Shown here in pieces: positions 1 to 8,998 of a stretch of DNA of 64,000 bases; position 1 is the stretch's first letter, and every line of letters begins with the position of its first letter. This DNA comes from Prevotellaceae bacterium (GTDB lineage Bacteria; Bacteroidota; Bacteroidia; Bacteroidales; Bacteroidaceae). The notes under the pieces were generated by a model, which was given only the letters and a program-made list of their open reading frames with translations, had not been told where the DNA came from and made no database searches. The stretch is taken from positions 1-64,000 of the forward strand of contig JAUNOM010000001.1 in assembly GCA_030531085.1 (NCBI GenBank), given 5' to 3'. A program made the position numbers and the translations under genes.

Positions 1-1
1 T

Positions 2-1789
2 AATTATACGCGTAACAGCCGCCGCTCCTTCTCGGTTAAGAATGGTTTTACACTGTTGAAGCCGTTTTGGATGCGCTCCACGACGGAAATATATGTGGGA
101 GGGTACAGGCAGGACACGCGTGTGCGCAGTTCAAGACTGACTGGCTTTACGAACCTGTACGGTGAGGCGGTGGAGACTCTCGACAGCATATTCCGTGTGG
201 ATATGCCGCAGGGGCTGCGCGAGATGCTGACGAACAGGAGGATAGAGACATCGCATAACGTGCAGGATAACTTCGCTGCATACCAGAAGGTGGAGATGAA
301 CAAGAAGCTGCCATGGGGCGATAACATCGAGTTTGAGGTGAACGGACGCTATCAGAAGTATGATACGGAATATTTCACAGACAGCCGTCTGGATTATTTC
401 AACTCGCAGACACCGGCGGATTACCGCAACATTTATTCTGACAATCCTGCACGTAACTACCGCTGGGAGGCGAGGGGAGAGTATTACCTCAACTTCCAGA
501 GCGGATGGACATGGAGGTTGTACAGCCTGTTCAACCAGACAAACGACAGGAACAGGAATGACCAGTACCGCCTGGAGCGCCTTGATGGGTGGCAGAACGG
601 GATGCACCAGCTGGGAGAGTATCCGCAGGATCCGGAGCTGCTGCAGCAGGCCTGGTCGGCATACGACAGCGAGCACACGCGCCGGTTGACACGTGTCAGC
701 CAGACGGGACTGCATTTCTACTATGACAAGAGGACGGACAGCACCAGCAGGTTCATACGTTTCCACCTGCCGATGTTTGTGAACAACTACAAGTATGCGT
801 ACAACCGTGGGGATGTGGACACCTGTTTCTCGCGGAACAGCACCATATTCGAGGGGAACATCAATGTGAACATCTGGTGGGACCGATGGCGTCAGGGCTT
901 TCAGGCAAACTTCTGGCACAACGTGACGGAGCCGGACATGAACAGTTTCGTCAATATGCGCGATGACAGAAACCCGCTCAGCGTCACGGTGGGTAACCCT
1001 AACCTGAAGAACTCTCACCAGTACAGGTGGACGGCATACTACACTTACAACACAAAGAACAAGAGACTGGGCACATGGATGAATCTGAACGCAGCCTACC
1101 GCACCGACCCTCTGCTGCAGAGTTACAGCTTTGACAGACGGACGGGTGTGTACACCTACCGCAGGGAGAACGGAGACTATGCCTGGAACGGGTCCATTAA
1201 TATGGGCGCGAGAGTGGCGCTGGACAAGAAGAGTGAATGGTATGCCATAGTGAATGGTGTGTATTATATGGATGTCAATCAGACATTCAGAATGGAGAAT
1301 GGTATGGAGAAGGCGCAGCTGTATGACGTGCGCTCATACAACAAGAATGTAAGTGCCAGCCTGAGATATGACAAGAACACGCTGCACGCGGGATTTTCCA
1401 CATATTATCACTACCGTAAGATTGACTACAAGACCGCAGTGCCCATGGAGAACGTGATGAAGAATATCGGAGTGTCGTACAACATACAGTACACCATACC
1501 GCTGATTGATTTGCAGATCAGTTCAAACCTGGACTATTACCACACATACAGCTCTGTGGAGGGCACGCCAACGCAGAATGACTGGTTCTGGTACATATAC
1601 CTGAGCCGTGCGCTGACAAAGGACAAGTCACTGCTGTTGAAGCTGAGTGCGTTTGACATTCTGAATAGTATGTCGCACTATAACTACAGCAGTTACGACA
1701 ATGTCTATAGTGTTAACAAGTACGAGCGCCTGAACCGCTACGTAATGCTGAGCGTAGCATGGCAGTTTAAAGCTAAGCCGAAGAAGTGA
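2..1789 (+). CDS. Outer membrane beta-barrel protein, C-terminal part (5' end outside window)
   Basis: The frame is open from the first bases of the window, so this is the 3' part of a longer gene; the TTG at 56 is only an artefact start. About 595 residues are visible. They alternate aromatic and polar residues in the way of outer-membrane barrel strands and include a GNPNLKNSHQYRW stretch typical of the OMP_b-brl_3 / TonB-dependent receptor-like barrel family. The chain ends in a short basic tail (AKPKK) after a final strand rich in aromatic residues. Related proteins carry an N-terminal carboxypeptidase-like and plug region, which would lie upstream of the window. The ligand cannot be told from sequence. 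Followed by a terminator-like hairpin and a convergent gene. Confidence 0.8.
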   Translation, partial: NYTRNSRRSFSVKNGFTLLKPFWMRSTTEIYVGGYRQDTRVRSSRLTGFTNLYGEAVETLDSIFRVDMPQGLREMLTNRRIETSHNVQDNFAAYQKVEMNKKLPWGDNIEFEVNGRYQKYDTEYFTDSRLDYFNSQTPADYRNIYSDNPARNYRWEARGEYYLNFQSGWTWRLYSLFNQTNDRNRNDQYRLERLDGWQNGMHQLGEYPQDPELLQQAWSAYDSEHTRRLTRVSQTGLHFYYDKRTDSTSRFIRFHLPMFVNNYKYAYNRGDVDTCFSRNSTIFEGNINVNIWWDRWRQGFQANFWHNVTEPDMNSFVNMRDDRNPLSVTVGNPNLKNSHQYRWTAYYTYNTKNKRLGTWMNLNAAYRTDPLLQSYSFDRRTGVYTYRRENGDYAWNGSINMGARVALDKKSEWYAIVNGVYYMDVNQTFRMENGMEKAQLYDVRSYNKNVSASLRYDKNTLHAGFSTYYHYRKIDYKTAVPMENVMKNIGVSYNIQYTIPLIDLQISSNLDYYHTYSSVEGTPTQNDWFWYIYLSRALTKDKSLLLKLSAFDILNSMSHYNYSSYDNVYSVNKYERLNRYVMLSVAWQFKAKPKK

Positions 1790-1877
1790 TGTGGGAATAA
1801 AAAAACGACCCGCTCATTTGAGCATCGTTGAGAGGCTTGGCGGGTTCTAATGCTGCAAAGTTACTATAATTATTGAG

Positions 1878-1918
1878 TTTGTGCAAGAGTTAGGCTAAAA
1901 AACTAATTCTTGCACAAA
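1878..1918. terminator. Bidirectional terminator-like hairpin
   Basis: Sixteen-base arms TTTGTGCAAGAGTTAG (1878-1893) and CTAATTCTTGCACAAA (1903-1918) pair with one mismatch around a 9-nt A-rich loop. The hairpin sits between the convergent genes ending at 1789 (+) and 1934 (-). U-runs beside it are short, so intrinsic termination is inferred mainly from position and stem strength. Confidence 0.6.
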
Positions 1919-1933
1919 CATTTTTATGAAGTT

Positions 1934-3211
1934 CTATTGTTTTGGGAATGACTCTTGGTCTGTGTTGTTGGTTACTTTCATTACGAAATAAGGTACGTAA
2001 TTGCTTATGTTTCCCCATACTCCTTTCCATCCGGATATAATTGTACCAAACATATTATTTAGATAATAATGTGAAGATAGAACTTTTTCAGATGTGCAGC
2101 TTTCGGATTTGGCGTATGCTACAAAGAAAGACATCTTTATTGGTGAACTGTCAAAGCTGTAAACATAGTGGTCTCCAAACATCATTGCTCCACTCTGAGA
2201 TTTTGGAGAGAAATTAGCCGTGGCGCAATAGAGGTACGAAATGTTCGCAAATAATAGTTCATACCTCAATCCCTTTGAGATACTTTTAATTTCATTACCA
2301 AAGATATATTTAGCAGACAAGTCTATAGTTGATAATGGTGCTATGGCTATTATGCGCTGTGAATAAGTCGTATTTGTTGTGGTGTTTGAAGAACCGCCAC
2401 CTACATTAACCCCATTGGCTACCGTTCCTGCAATTCCTCCTATTCCTAATGCTCCAGTTACTGCTCCCAAATTTAGACCAGCACCACTTGACGATGTAGA
2501 TGATGTGGTTGTGGATGTGGGAACATAATAGCATGAGGATTGTCCCATTGATACATAAAACGTATTTGCAAGGTCTAAGTATATGGTTTGTGATGTCTTG
2601 TTCTTTATTGAGAAAAGTATTGCAGGATTATCAGTACCTTTAAAATACGCATTAAAGACAATGTTTTGCCACTCTGCAGGAGTGTTCTTACTACTTTTCA
2701 TTAATTTTCCAAAATGACAAGTCACTTCTATATTATCGTCACATAATATAGAATTAGGTGTAACACCAAAACAGGCATAACTTGAACTTGCTTCTTTCTT
2801 CCCGATGTCTTTTTGATGTTTTTCTACTACATTCAATTTAACAGGTGCATTAATCTTAGCAATAAGCTTATCGTTGGCCGCTTTCGCTTCTGTTGACAAG
2901 TCTTCTATTTTTACGTGAGTGATGCCTGTTTTCTCTTCTGTTTCAGTTCGTGTTGTCTGGCTTGACGCAGTGGTTTGCTCTGTCATATCAATCTTTGTTC
3001 CATCCTTTTTCTTTATCATCAGGACGTCACCTTTGGCTATCTTCTGCAATGCAGCACCGTCCTTGTCCTCCTTTGTGTAATAGATGTATGTGCCGCCTAT
3101 GTCTATACGGTATGCGTCAAACACGTCGCCTTCCTTGGTTATCACTCTGTCTTGAGCAAAGGCATGACCTGCGCACAAGAGCGCAAGCGCAATAATACTT
3201 AGTGTCTTCAT
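1934..3211 (-). CDS. Secreted hypothetical protein, 425 aa
   Basis: I do not recognise a family. The N-terminus has a clear signal peptide (MKTLSIIALALLCAGHAFAQ), so the mature protein should be periplasmic or at the outer membrane. Residues after it (DRVITKEGDVFDAYRIDIG) resemble the short N-terminal module of other Bacteroidales secreted proteins that describe a parameter or pathway stimulus, but no function follows from that. A Ser/Thr-rich linker and a Gly/Ala/Val-rich hydrophobic segment (about residues 245-275) lie mid-protein, possibly membrane-interacting. It is 18 bp downstream of another secreted protein gene (3230-3958) in the same direction, so the two are probably co-transcribed. 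Confidence 0.75.
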   Translation of the reverse strand: MKTLSIIALALLCAGHAFAQDRVITKEGDVFDAYRIDIGGTYIYYTKEDKDGAALQKIAKGDVLMIKKKDGTKIDMTEQTTASSQTTRTETEEKTGITHVKIEDLSTEAKAANDKLIAKINAPVKLNVVEKHQKDIGKKEASSSYACFGVTPNSILCDDNIEVTCHFGKLMKSSKNTPAEWQNIVFNAYFKGTDNPAILFSIKNKTSQTIYLDLANTFYVSMGQSSCYYVPTSTTTSSTSSSGAGLNLGAVTGALGIGGIAGTVANGVNVGGGSSNTTTNTTYSQRIIAIAPLSTIDLSAKYIFGNEIKSISKGLRYELLFANISYLYCATANFSPKSQSGAMMFGDHYVYSFDSSPIKMSFFVAYAKSESCTSEKVLSSHYYLNNMFGTIISGWKGVWGNISNYVPYFVMKVTNNTDQESFPKQ

Positions 3212-3229
3212 CTTTTGTCGTTATAATGT

Positions 3230-3958
3230 TTAATAGAACATATTTCTCATTAATCTGTAATTGTCTATTTGTTCCTGCAAATTGCGCATTCCCTGCATTT
3301 GTCCTGTAACGTTCCTGTATTCAGTATAAGCAGACTGGTATTTGTTATATAGTTGCTGAAAGATGGCATATAAATCGCTGGGAAGTTGCAGCAGTGGCGC
3401 AATCTTGGCAAGTTCCTGATCGTGACTGTTCTTTACGGCATCAATGCTCTGCACGGTATCGTGTCTATAACTGCAGAGTGCCATATTCCGATTAAAGTAT
3501 ACAGTCCCATCATTCATAATATTCCGGTACTTTATCCAGTTCTTTGCCAGTGTAGGGTCGCTTTTTATCAGGCTCTTAGTGATGGCATCCTCTTCGTCAG
3601 TATATGGCAGTCCGTATTTTATATCGTATGCGATGCTCCTTGCCAGCATTCCTTCTGGGGAGTCCGGGTCGTATGTTACTTTGTCTCTATTTCTGCTGCT
3701 GTAACTGTTGCTGCTGCTGTTGCCTCGCCTGCCAGTACCTCCACAATGGCTGCAATGAATGTGTGAGTGCCCCGTTGATTTCAAGGTTATAGCCCCACAC
3801 GTGGGACATTTGACTTTGTAGTCTGCCGCGCCGTAGCGTGAGACCATGACGTTCTTAACCACTTTGCCTGTTCCGTTACAGTAAGGGCAGTTGCCTTGTG
3901 CCATCGCTGCTGTCATCATGAGGCATAGAAGTAATAATGTAGTAAGTAATTTCTTCAT
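3230..3958 (-). CDS. Secreted protein with zinc-ribbon-like cysteine motifs, 242 aa
   Basis: Begins with a signal peptide (MKKLLTTLLLLCLMMTAAMAQG). Directly after it are three CxxC pairs, CPYCNGTGKV, CPTCGA and CSHCGGTGRRG, spaced over about 45 residues. The CxxCxGxG pattern is that of the DnaJ-type zinc finger, here without a J domain. The remainder (about residues 80-242) is polar and helical with no recognised domain. A zinc-ribbon in an exported protein is unusual but is seen in small Bacteroidales secreted proteins. Pairs with the downstream secreted protein gene at 1934-3211. Upstream lies a 0.5-kb gene-free stretch that may be its leader or a separate RNA. Confidence 0.75.
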   Translation of the reverse strand: MKKLLTTLLLLCLMMTAAMAQGNCPYCNGTGKVVKNVMVSRYGAADYKVKCPTCGAITLKSTGHSHIHCSHCGGTGRRGNSSSNSYSSRNRDKVTYDPDSPEGMLARSIAYDIKYGLPYTDEEDAITKSLIKSDPTLAKNWIKYRNIMNDGTVYFNRNMALCSYRHDTVQSIDAVKNSHDQELAKIAPLLQLPSDLYAIFQQLYNKYQSAYTEYRNVTGQMQGMRNLQEQIDNYRLMRNMFY

Positions 3959-4062
3959 AATTATGTTTTGTATCTATAGAACTCTCAAGTTTCGATGAAT
4001 GGATAAATAAAATAGGTTCTATAAATGAAAATAGCGTGAGAGTCTATATCTGTTACTCGTCT

Positions 4063-4287
4063 CGCTACTTGAGGCCTTCGCATTGCCCAATCCTGCAAAA
4101 CGAGCAACGCCAAGAAACCCACGCCGATGTATTAATATAAGAATCACTATGTACACACTTACATCTGTCTACAACAACGTATAGACAGATAACAGCATAC
4201 ATAGAACTGTTATATAAACATCCCATGAGCATCTATCGTTGCTATGTTCTTGGCAGGATTTGAAGTTTTGCGAAGTTTCAAGTAGCC
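4063..4287 (-). ncRNA. Candidate structured RNA: rod-like 225-bp imperfect palindrome
   Basis: GCTACTTGA (4063-4071), TTCGCA, AATCCTGC, GCAACG, then CTATGTA and ATCTGTCTA each recur as reverse complements in mirrored order, ending with TCAAGTAGC (about 4278-4286). The whole folds into one long rod with internal loops and an apical hairpin near 4161-4191. A good minus-strand promoter lies at 4449-4480 and no gene is present until 3958, so this is either a free RNA or a roughly 480-nt leader of the 3230-3958 gene. A 9-bp long-range pairing, CCCACGCCG (4119-4127) with CGGCGTGGG (4364-4372), suggests structure extending towards the promoter. A rod with internal loops is the general shape of 6S RNA, but a palindromic mobile repeat is also possible. 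Strand is inferred from the promoter. Confidence 0.45.
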
Positions 4288-4448
4288 AAAACAAAGCGCA
4301 TGATAAACGCTTTCCCATAAATAGTGATTTCAACCATCCCAATCGTCTGTTGACAGACGGTTAACGGCGTGGGCGTTATGTGAGACAGACGCATGGATGC
4401 CAAACGCTTCTGGCTGCATCGTGAATGCCATAACTATAGAAATCTGCT

Positions 4449-4480
4449 GCAAATATAGCAATTATTTATTTCCTATACAA
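4449..4480 (-). promoter_or_regulatory. Promoter upstream of the structured-RNA region
   Basis: On the minus strand TTG (4478-4480) and TATATTTGC (4449-4457) are separated by 20 nt, matching the Bacteroidetes TTG / TAnnTTTG consensus. Transcription would start near 4442 and run through the palindromic region. The Rnf operon terminator lies just upstream at 4553-4594, so this promoter begins a separate unit. Confidence 0.65.
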
Positions 4481-4552
4481 ATTTTTTAATGTCTTTTTCT
4501 TCCTCTCTCCTTATATATATATAATGTAGTGAAATTCTTTTTTCCATGTAAC

Positions 4553-4594
4553 GGTATAAAAAAGATCTCCCCTCGACATCACGTCGAGAGGAGA
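4553..4594 (-). terminator. Rho-independent terminator of the Rnf operon
   Basis: Arms TCTCCCCTCGAC (4566-4577) and GTCGAGAGGAGA (4583-4594) pair with one mismatch around ATCAC. Read on the minus strand the stem is followed by TCTTTTTTATACC, a clear U-tract. A second small perfect stem, AAGAGACGC/GCGTCTCTT (4633-4652), lies between it and rnfA. Confidence 0.8.
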
Positions 4595-4710
4595 CAACAA
4601 CACAAACACAAATAAACCTGCGCTCCAAATGCAAGAGACGCAGGCGTCTCTTTATCATATTAAGGCTTTCACCTTTATACAATTGTCTTGTTTTCTTTAT
4701 AATATCTGGA

Positions 4711-5313
4711 TTACTCCAGTCCGAAAAGCTGTTTCAGACCGCCGTCCACACCGGAGAAGCCCATAAAGGCAAGGGAGAGTAGGGAGGCGGTGATGAGGGT
4801 GATGGACACTCCTCGCATTCCTTTTGGTATTGCTGCGAACTCCTGCTGCTCTCGTAGTCCAGCGAAGAGTACCAGTGCCAGTCCGAAGCCTAAGGCTGAT
4901 GCTATGGCATAGTCAAGCGACATCAGCAGGCTGTAGTCCTTTTGCACCACAGAGATTGCCACACCGAGTACGGCGCAGTTGGTTGTGATGAGTGGCAGGA
5001 ATACTCCAAGTGCCTGGTATAGCGGTGGAGATACTTTCTTGAGTACTATCTCGACCATCTGCACCAGTGAGGCTATGACGAGGATGAATGAAAGCGTTTG
5101 CAGATAGCCCAGTCCCAATGGGTCAAGGACATATATCTGTACGAGCCATGTTACAAGTGTTGCCAGCAGCATTACGAAGGCTACAGCCGCGGACATGCCC
5201 AGTGATGTGTTCACCTTCTGGCTGACACCCAGAAATGGGCAGATGCCGAGGAATTGTGACAGGACGATATTGTTGACGAATATCGCTGCGATGAAAATCA
5301 GTATATATTCCAT
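4711..5313 (-). CDS. rnfA: Rnf electron transport complex subunit RnfA
   Basis: Integral inner-membrane subunit of the ion-translocating ferredoxin:NAD+ oxidoreductase. The 200-residue length and six hydrophobic segments fit the RnfA/NqrE family. The start (MEYILIFIAAIFVNNIVLSQFLGICPFLGVS) and the TNCAVLGVA segment are characteristic; cysteines in these two half-membrane segments bind the intramembrane [2Fe-2S] cluster shared with RnfE. It is the last gene of the rnf cluster, 3 bp after rnfE, and is followed by a strong terminator. Confidence 0.95.
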   Translation of the reverse strand: MEYILIFIAAIFVNNIVLSQFLGICPFLGVSQKVNTSLGMSAAVAFVMLLATLVTWLVQIYVLDPLGLGYLQTLSFILVIASLVQMVEIVLKKVSPPLYQALGVFLPLITTNCAVLGVAISVVQKDYSLLMSLDYAIASALGFGLALVLFAGLREQQEFAAIPKGMRGVSITLITASLLSLAFMGFSGVDGGLKQLFGLE

Positions 5314-5316
5314 AGT

Positions 5317-5901
5317 TTATGCCTTCTTGAAACGGTTTATTATTGCGATGATGTAACCTAATGTGAGGAATGCTCCCGGAGGGAGGATGAAGATAAGCAT
5401 ACTGAACTCCTCTGGGATGATGCCAAGTCCGAAGACGGTACCGTTGCCTAACAGTTCACGGGCTATGCCGAGGAGTGTCAGGCCGATGGTGAAGCCAAGG
5501 CCTATGCCTATTCCGTCGAGTGCGGAGTCGAATGGCGAGTTCTTGCCGGCGAAAGACTCTGCGCGGCCAAGGATAATGCAGTTCACCACGATAAGTGGGA
5601 TGAACAGACCGAGGGACTTGTTTACCTCTGGAGCGTAGGCCGCCAGTACAAACTGCACTATGGTTACAAGAGTAGCTATTACTACGATGTATACCGGTAT
5701 GTGCACCATGTCCGGTGTTATCTTCTTTATGCAGGATATGATGATGTTTGAGAAGATGAGGACCACCATTGTGGCAAGTCCCATCATCATGCCATTCATG
5801 GCGCTGGTGGTAGTGGCCAGGGTAGGACACATGCCGAGCATCAGTACAAAGGTAGGATTCTCCTTTATGATGCCGTTAAGTATTAATCCGAGTTTTGACA
5901 T
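5317..5901 (-). CDS. rnfE: Rnf electron transport complex subunit RnfE
   Basis: Inner-membrane partner of RnfA (RnfE/NqrD family), 194 residues, mostly hydrophobic helices. MLGMCPTLATTTSAMNGMMMG near the N-terminus and VNCIILGRAESFA mid-protein hold the two conserved cysteines that, with those of RnfA, coordinate the membrane iron-sulfur centre. The start is taken at MSKLGLILNGIIKENP, typical of the family. It lies 24 bp downstream of rnfG and 3 bp upstream of rnfA. Confidence 0.95.
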   Translation of the reverse strand: MSKLGLILNGIIKENPTFVLMLGMCPTLATTTSAMNGMMMGLATMVVLIFSNIIISCIKKITPDMVHIPVYIVVIATLVTIVQFVLAAYAPEVNKSLGLFIPLIVVNCIILGRAESFAGKNSPFDSALDGIGIGLGFTIGLTLLGIARELLGNGTVFGLGIIPEEFSMLIFILPPGAFLTLGYIIAIINRFKKA

Positions 5902-5925
5902 ATTATGAATCTCCTTTGCTTTGTA

Positions 5926-6564
5926 TTATTGTTCCTGTGTGTTGAGGCCTCCGGCGTTGTCAGCGCGCTGCTGTGTGGTAGCACCCGTTGTGGCATCGCT
6001 CTTCTCGTTGAATGTATTGTATGCCTGCTGTACGGCGCGCAGGAATGCGCGTGATGTTATCGTTGAAGCTGTTATTGCGTCAATGTCACCGCCATCCTTG
6101 CTGACAGTCATGTTGGTCTTGCCTGGGTTGATACCTACGATACAGCCTGGCTGATCTTTCTGAAACCATTCACCGGCCTTTGCTCCCAGTCCCGGAGTCT
6201 CTGCGTGTTCGAGCACGGTGTAGCCGAGAATGTTGCCTTCTGCGTCAAAGCCCACAAGGACTTTAAGGTTTCCGCCAAAGGCATTGGGATCAGTTGACTG
6301 GACTGCGGTTCCGTTCTCCATCTTATAGACAACGAAAGTCTGTTCCTTTCCGTCCACAGTGCGGGTCTTGGTCTCCTCGCCCAGCTTGTTGCCGGCATTG
6401 CCGCCAAGCACTGCTGATATGCCTTCGTTGAGAGTCTTCTCTGCCTGTGCGTCTATTGTCGGCTTGGTGAGGTTGTTGATGTAGGCAAGAAGGCCGCCGC
6501 AGATGAGTGCTGCCCCTGTAAGGACGAGCATCATGTTCTGAAGATTAGATTTTATTTTTTCCAT
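5926..6564 (-). CDS. rnfG: Rnf electron transport complex subunit RnfG (covalent FMN)
   Basis: Single N-terminal membrane anchor (about residues 11-30) and a periplasmic FMN-binding domain. DAITASTITSRAF (about residues 162-174) contains the flavinylation site; Thr168 of TAST is the expected FMN phosphothreonine. HAETPGLGAKAGEWF is the family's conserved flavin-domain motif. The last 20 residues are a Thr/Gln-rich tail. The FMN would be attached by an ApbE-type transferase, and an apbE gene occurs at 51685-52707. It sits between rnfD and rnfE with short spacers. Confidence 0.93.
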   Translation of the reverse strand: MEKIKSNLQNMMLVLTGAALICGGLLAYINNLTKPTIDAQAEKTLNEGISAVLGGNAGNKLGEETKTRTVDGKEQTFVVYKMENGTAVQSTDPNAFGGNLKVLVGFDAEGNILGYTVLEHAETPGLGAKAGEWFQKDQPGCIVGINPGKTNMTVSKDGGDIDAITASTITSRAFLRAVQQAYNTFNEKSDATTGATTQQRADNAGGLNTQEQ

Positions 6565-6579
6565 TGTGTAGCCTCCTGT

Positions 6580-7575
6580 CTATTTTGTTGCCGGTACTTC
6601 GCCGAAGCGTTTTGGCTTGATATACATATTTATAAGTGGTGTGAAGGCGTTCATGATGAGTATGGCGAATGACATACCCTCTGGATATGCGCCCCAGTTA
6701 CGGATGATGATGGTCAGCACACCTATGCTGATGCCGTATATAAGCTGTCCTTTATGGTTCATTGGCGATGTGACGTAGTCTGTAGCCATGAATATTGCGC
6801 CAAGCATCAAGCCTCCGGCAAAGATTACCTGGAACGGGTCAGCGTATGTCTTGCAGTCACAAGCCCACAGTATGGATGATAATACGAATACCGTGGCGAT
6901 GATGCTTACAGGTATGTGCCATGTGATTATCTTCTTCCACAGCATATATGCAAGACCGAGAAGAAGTGCAAGGGCGCATATCTCGCCAATGGTTCCTGCA
7001 CCGGTATTAACATTTCCGAGGAACATATCCCATGCGTTAGGCAGCTGTGCCAGTGCGTCACTGTCACCCTTTATGGCTTGTTTCATCAGTGCGAGTGGTG
7101 TAGCGCCCGTCTCGGCATCGGTATAAGCGGTCCATTGTCCTTCCACAGGCCATGATGTCATGGCTGTCGGGAAGCTGACAAGAAGGAAACAGCGGCCCAC
7201 AAGAGCCGGATTGAAAGGATTCTGACCCAGTCCGCCGAATGTCATCTTGCCAACGCCGATGGCTATCAGCGCACCTACGATAATCATCCATAGAGGAAAG
7301 TTTGACGGCAGGTTCATGCCGAGCAGAAGACCTGTTACGAGTGCGGAACCGTCAAGGAGTGACGGTGTGCGGTTCAGCAGTGCTTTACAGATTGCCCATT
7401 CAAAGAAAAGGCAGGCTGCCACGCTCACAAGGCATACAATGAGTGAACCGAGGCCGAAGAAGTAGAATGATGCAAGCAGTGCGGGGAGCAGTGCTATGAC
7501 TACACCGTACATATTCTTCTCCACAGAGTCTGTGCCATGGGCGTGAGGGGAAAGGGAAACTATTAGTTTAGACAT
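6580..7575 (-). CDS. rnfD: Rnf electron transport complex subunit RnfD (covalent FMN)
   Basis: Multi-spanning membrane subunit of the RnfD/NqrB family, 331 residues. YTDAETGATPLALM (about residues 151-164) carries the TGAT flavinylation motif with Thr159 as the expected FMN attachment site. FGGLGQNPFNPALVGR is the conserved segment after the third or fourth membrane span. Residues near the end (FAILIMNAFTPLINMYIKPKRFGE) are typical of the family. The product moves electrons between RnfG and the RnfA/E cluster and is thought to form part of the ion path. Confidence 0.95.
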   Translation of the reverse strand: MSKLIVSLSPHAHGTDSVEKNMYGVVIALLPALLASFYFFGLGSLIVCLVSVAACLFFEWAICKALLNRTPSLLDGSALVTGLLLGMNLPSNFPLWMIIVGALIAIGVGKMTFGGLGQNPFNPALVGRCFLLVSFPTAMTSWPVEGQWTAYTDAETGATPLALMKQAIKGDSDALAQLPNAWDMFLGNVNTGAGTIGEICALALLLGLAYMLWKKIITWHIPVSIIATVFVLSSILWACDCKTYADPFQVIFAGGLMLGAIFMATDYVTSPMNHKGQLIYGISIGVLTIIIRNWGAYPEGMSFAILIMNAFTPLINMYIKPKRFGEVPATK

Positions 7576-7641
7576 TGTTGTTTTGTTTATTTGAAAGTGT
7601 TCGGGAGAACATGGAATGCCATCCTTACTGACTGATTAAAA

Positions 7642-8994
7642 CTATTTCTTGGCTGCTCTTGAGCGTATGATACCCATTACTGTCTGCTTGCCATAGCGTA
7701 TGTTGTCAAGCATAGGACGGTGGGCAGGGCACGTGAACTGGCATGAGCCGCATTCTATGCAGGAAGTTATCATCTCCTTCTCCATGAGATCCCATTTCTT
7801 CAATGCGCTGCCTGAGGCGAGCAGGAATGGTTCCAGTCCCATAGGACAGGCGCTGACACACTTGGCGCATCTGATACAAGGCTGTGGCGCCTTGCGGTGG
7901 GCATCGCTGTCAGTGAGTATCGTTATGGAGTTCTGGCCCTTGCCGACTGGAGTGCTGAGTGAGTTCACAGCCTTACCCATCATAGGTCCGCCTGCGAGCA
8001 CTTTGTTGTCACCCTCTGGCAGTCCGCCGCAAAGGTCTATTAACTCTCCAAATGACGTGCCCATTCTTACAAGGAAGTTGCTTGGGTTAGCCAGTTGCTT
8101 GCCTGTTACGGTAGTATAGCGCTCAAAAAGTGGCTTGTGTTTCATCACTGCCTCGTATACAGCAACAGCTGTTCCTGCGTTCTGGACTATGGCGCCCACA
8201 TTGATAGGTATGGCAGGTGGAGCCGGTACCTGTCGGCGTATGACTGCATCAATAAGCTGTTTCTCGCCTCCCTGTGGATACTTCTTCTCTAAAGGTACAA
8301 CCTCTATCTCGGGTGTGTTCTCCAGTTTCTTTGTTAACAGTTCTATAGCCTCCGGCTTGTTGTCCTCAATGCCGATGTATCCCTGCTTCACTTTTACCGC
8401 AGCCATGAGGATTTTCACACCCTCAATAAGCTCATCGGCCTTCTCCATCATCAGTCTGAAGTCTGATGTTATGTATGGCTCACACTCCACACCGTTGATG
8501 ATGACGCACTCTGCTGTTGTGCCAGGAGGCGGACAGAGCTTGACGTGTGTAGGGAAACAGGCGCCTCCCATTCCGACAACACCGGCTGCCTTGACACGGT
8601 TCACTATCTCTTCTGGTGTCAGTTCTGGATGATCCGCTAAACATTCGAGCTTGCTTGAGCGGTCAATGCTCTCCTCCCATTCGTCACCCTCCACGTTGAT
8701 GATGATTGCCGGACGCATATATCCGGACGCGTCAACAGCGTTGTCAACCTTGAACACAGTTCCGGAGACAGACGAATGTATTGGTGCACTGACGAAGCCG
8801 CCAGCCTCGGCGATCATGGTACCAACCTTAACCTTGTCACCTTTCTTTACTATTGGTTTGGCTGGCGCACCGATATGCTGTGACATAGGGAACACAGCCT
8901 GTTTGGGTAACGGTGCAGGTTGAGTGGCGGCATTATTGCTTAACTTGTTTTCCGCGGGGTGAATACCTCCTATTCTGAATGTACGTGTTTTCAT
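7642..8994 (-). CDS. rnfC: Rnf electron transport complex subunit RnfC
   Basis: Cytoplasmic peripheral subunit, 450 residues, that exchanges electrons with NAD(H). The N-terminal MKTRTFRIGGIHPAENKLS is characteristic. GMGGACFPTHVK and the ENKPEAIELL region form the NuoF-like NADH/FMN fold, followed by a SLBB-like segment. Two [4Fe-4S] ferredoxin motifs near the C-terminus read CIRCAKCVSACPMGLEP and CIECGSCQFTCPAHRP. The gene begins 4 bp after rnfB ends, consistent with translational coupling. Confidence 0.96.
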   Translation of the reverse strand: MKTRTFRIGGIHPAENKLSNNAATQPAPLPKQAVFPMSQHIGAPAKPIVKKGDKVKVGTMIAEAGGFVSAPIHSSVSGTVFKVDNAVDASGYMRPAIIINVEGDEWEESIDRSSKLECLADHPELTPEEIVNRVKAAGVVGMGGACFPTHVKLCPPPGTTAECVIINGVECEPYITSDFRLMMEKADELIEGVKILMAAVKVKQGYIGIEDNKPEAIELLTKKLENTPEIEVVPLEKKYPQGGEKQLIDAVIRRQVPAPPAIPINVGAIVQNAGTAVAVYEAVMKHKPLFERYTTVTGKQLANPSNFLVRMGTSFGELIDLCGGLPEGDNKVLAGGPMMGKAVNSLSTPVGKGQNSITILTDSDAHRKAPQPCIRCAKCVSACPMGLEPFLLASGSALKKWDLMEKEMITSCIECGSCQFTCPAHRPMLDNIRYGKQTVMGIIRSRAAKK

Positions 8995-8998
8995 GCTC

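Noticed and set aside
131..1018. 295-residue minus-strand frame opposite the OMP gene
   Set aside because: It is the antisense shadow of a well-supported barrel frame and has no recognisable domain.
4473..4682. 69-residue minus-strand frame after the Rnf operon
   Set aside because: It covers the terminator stem and U-tract; composition is not protein-like.
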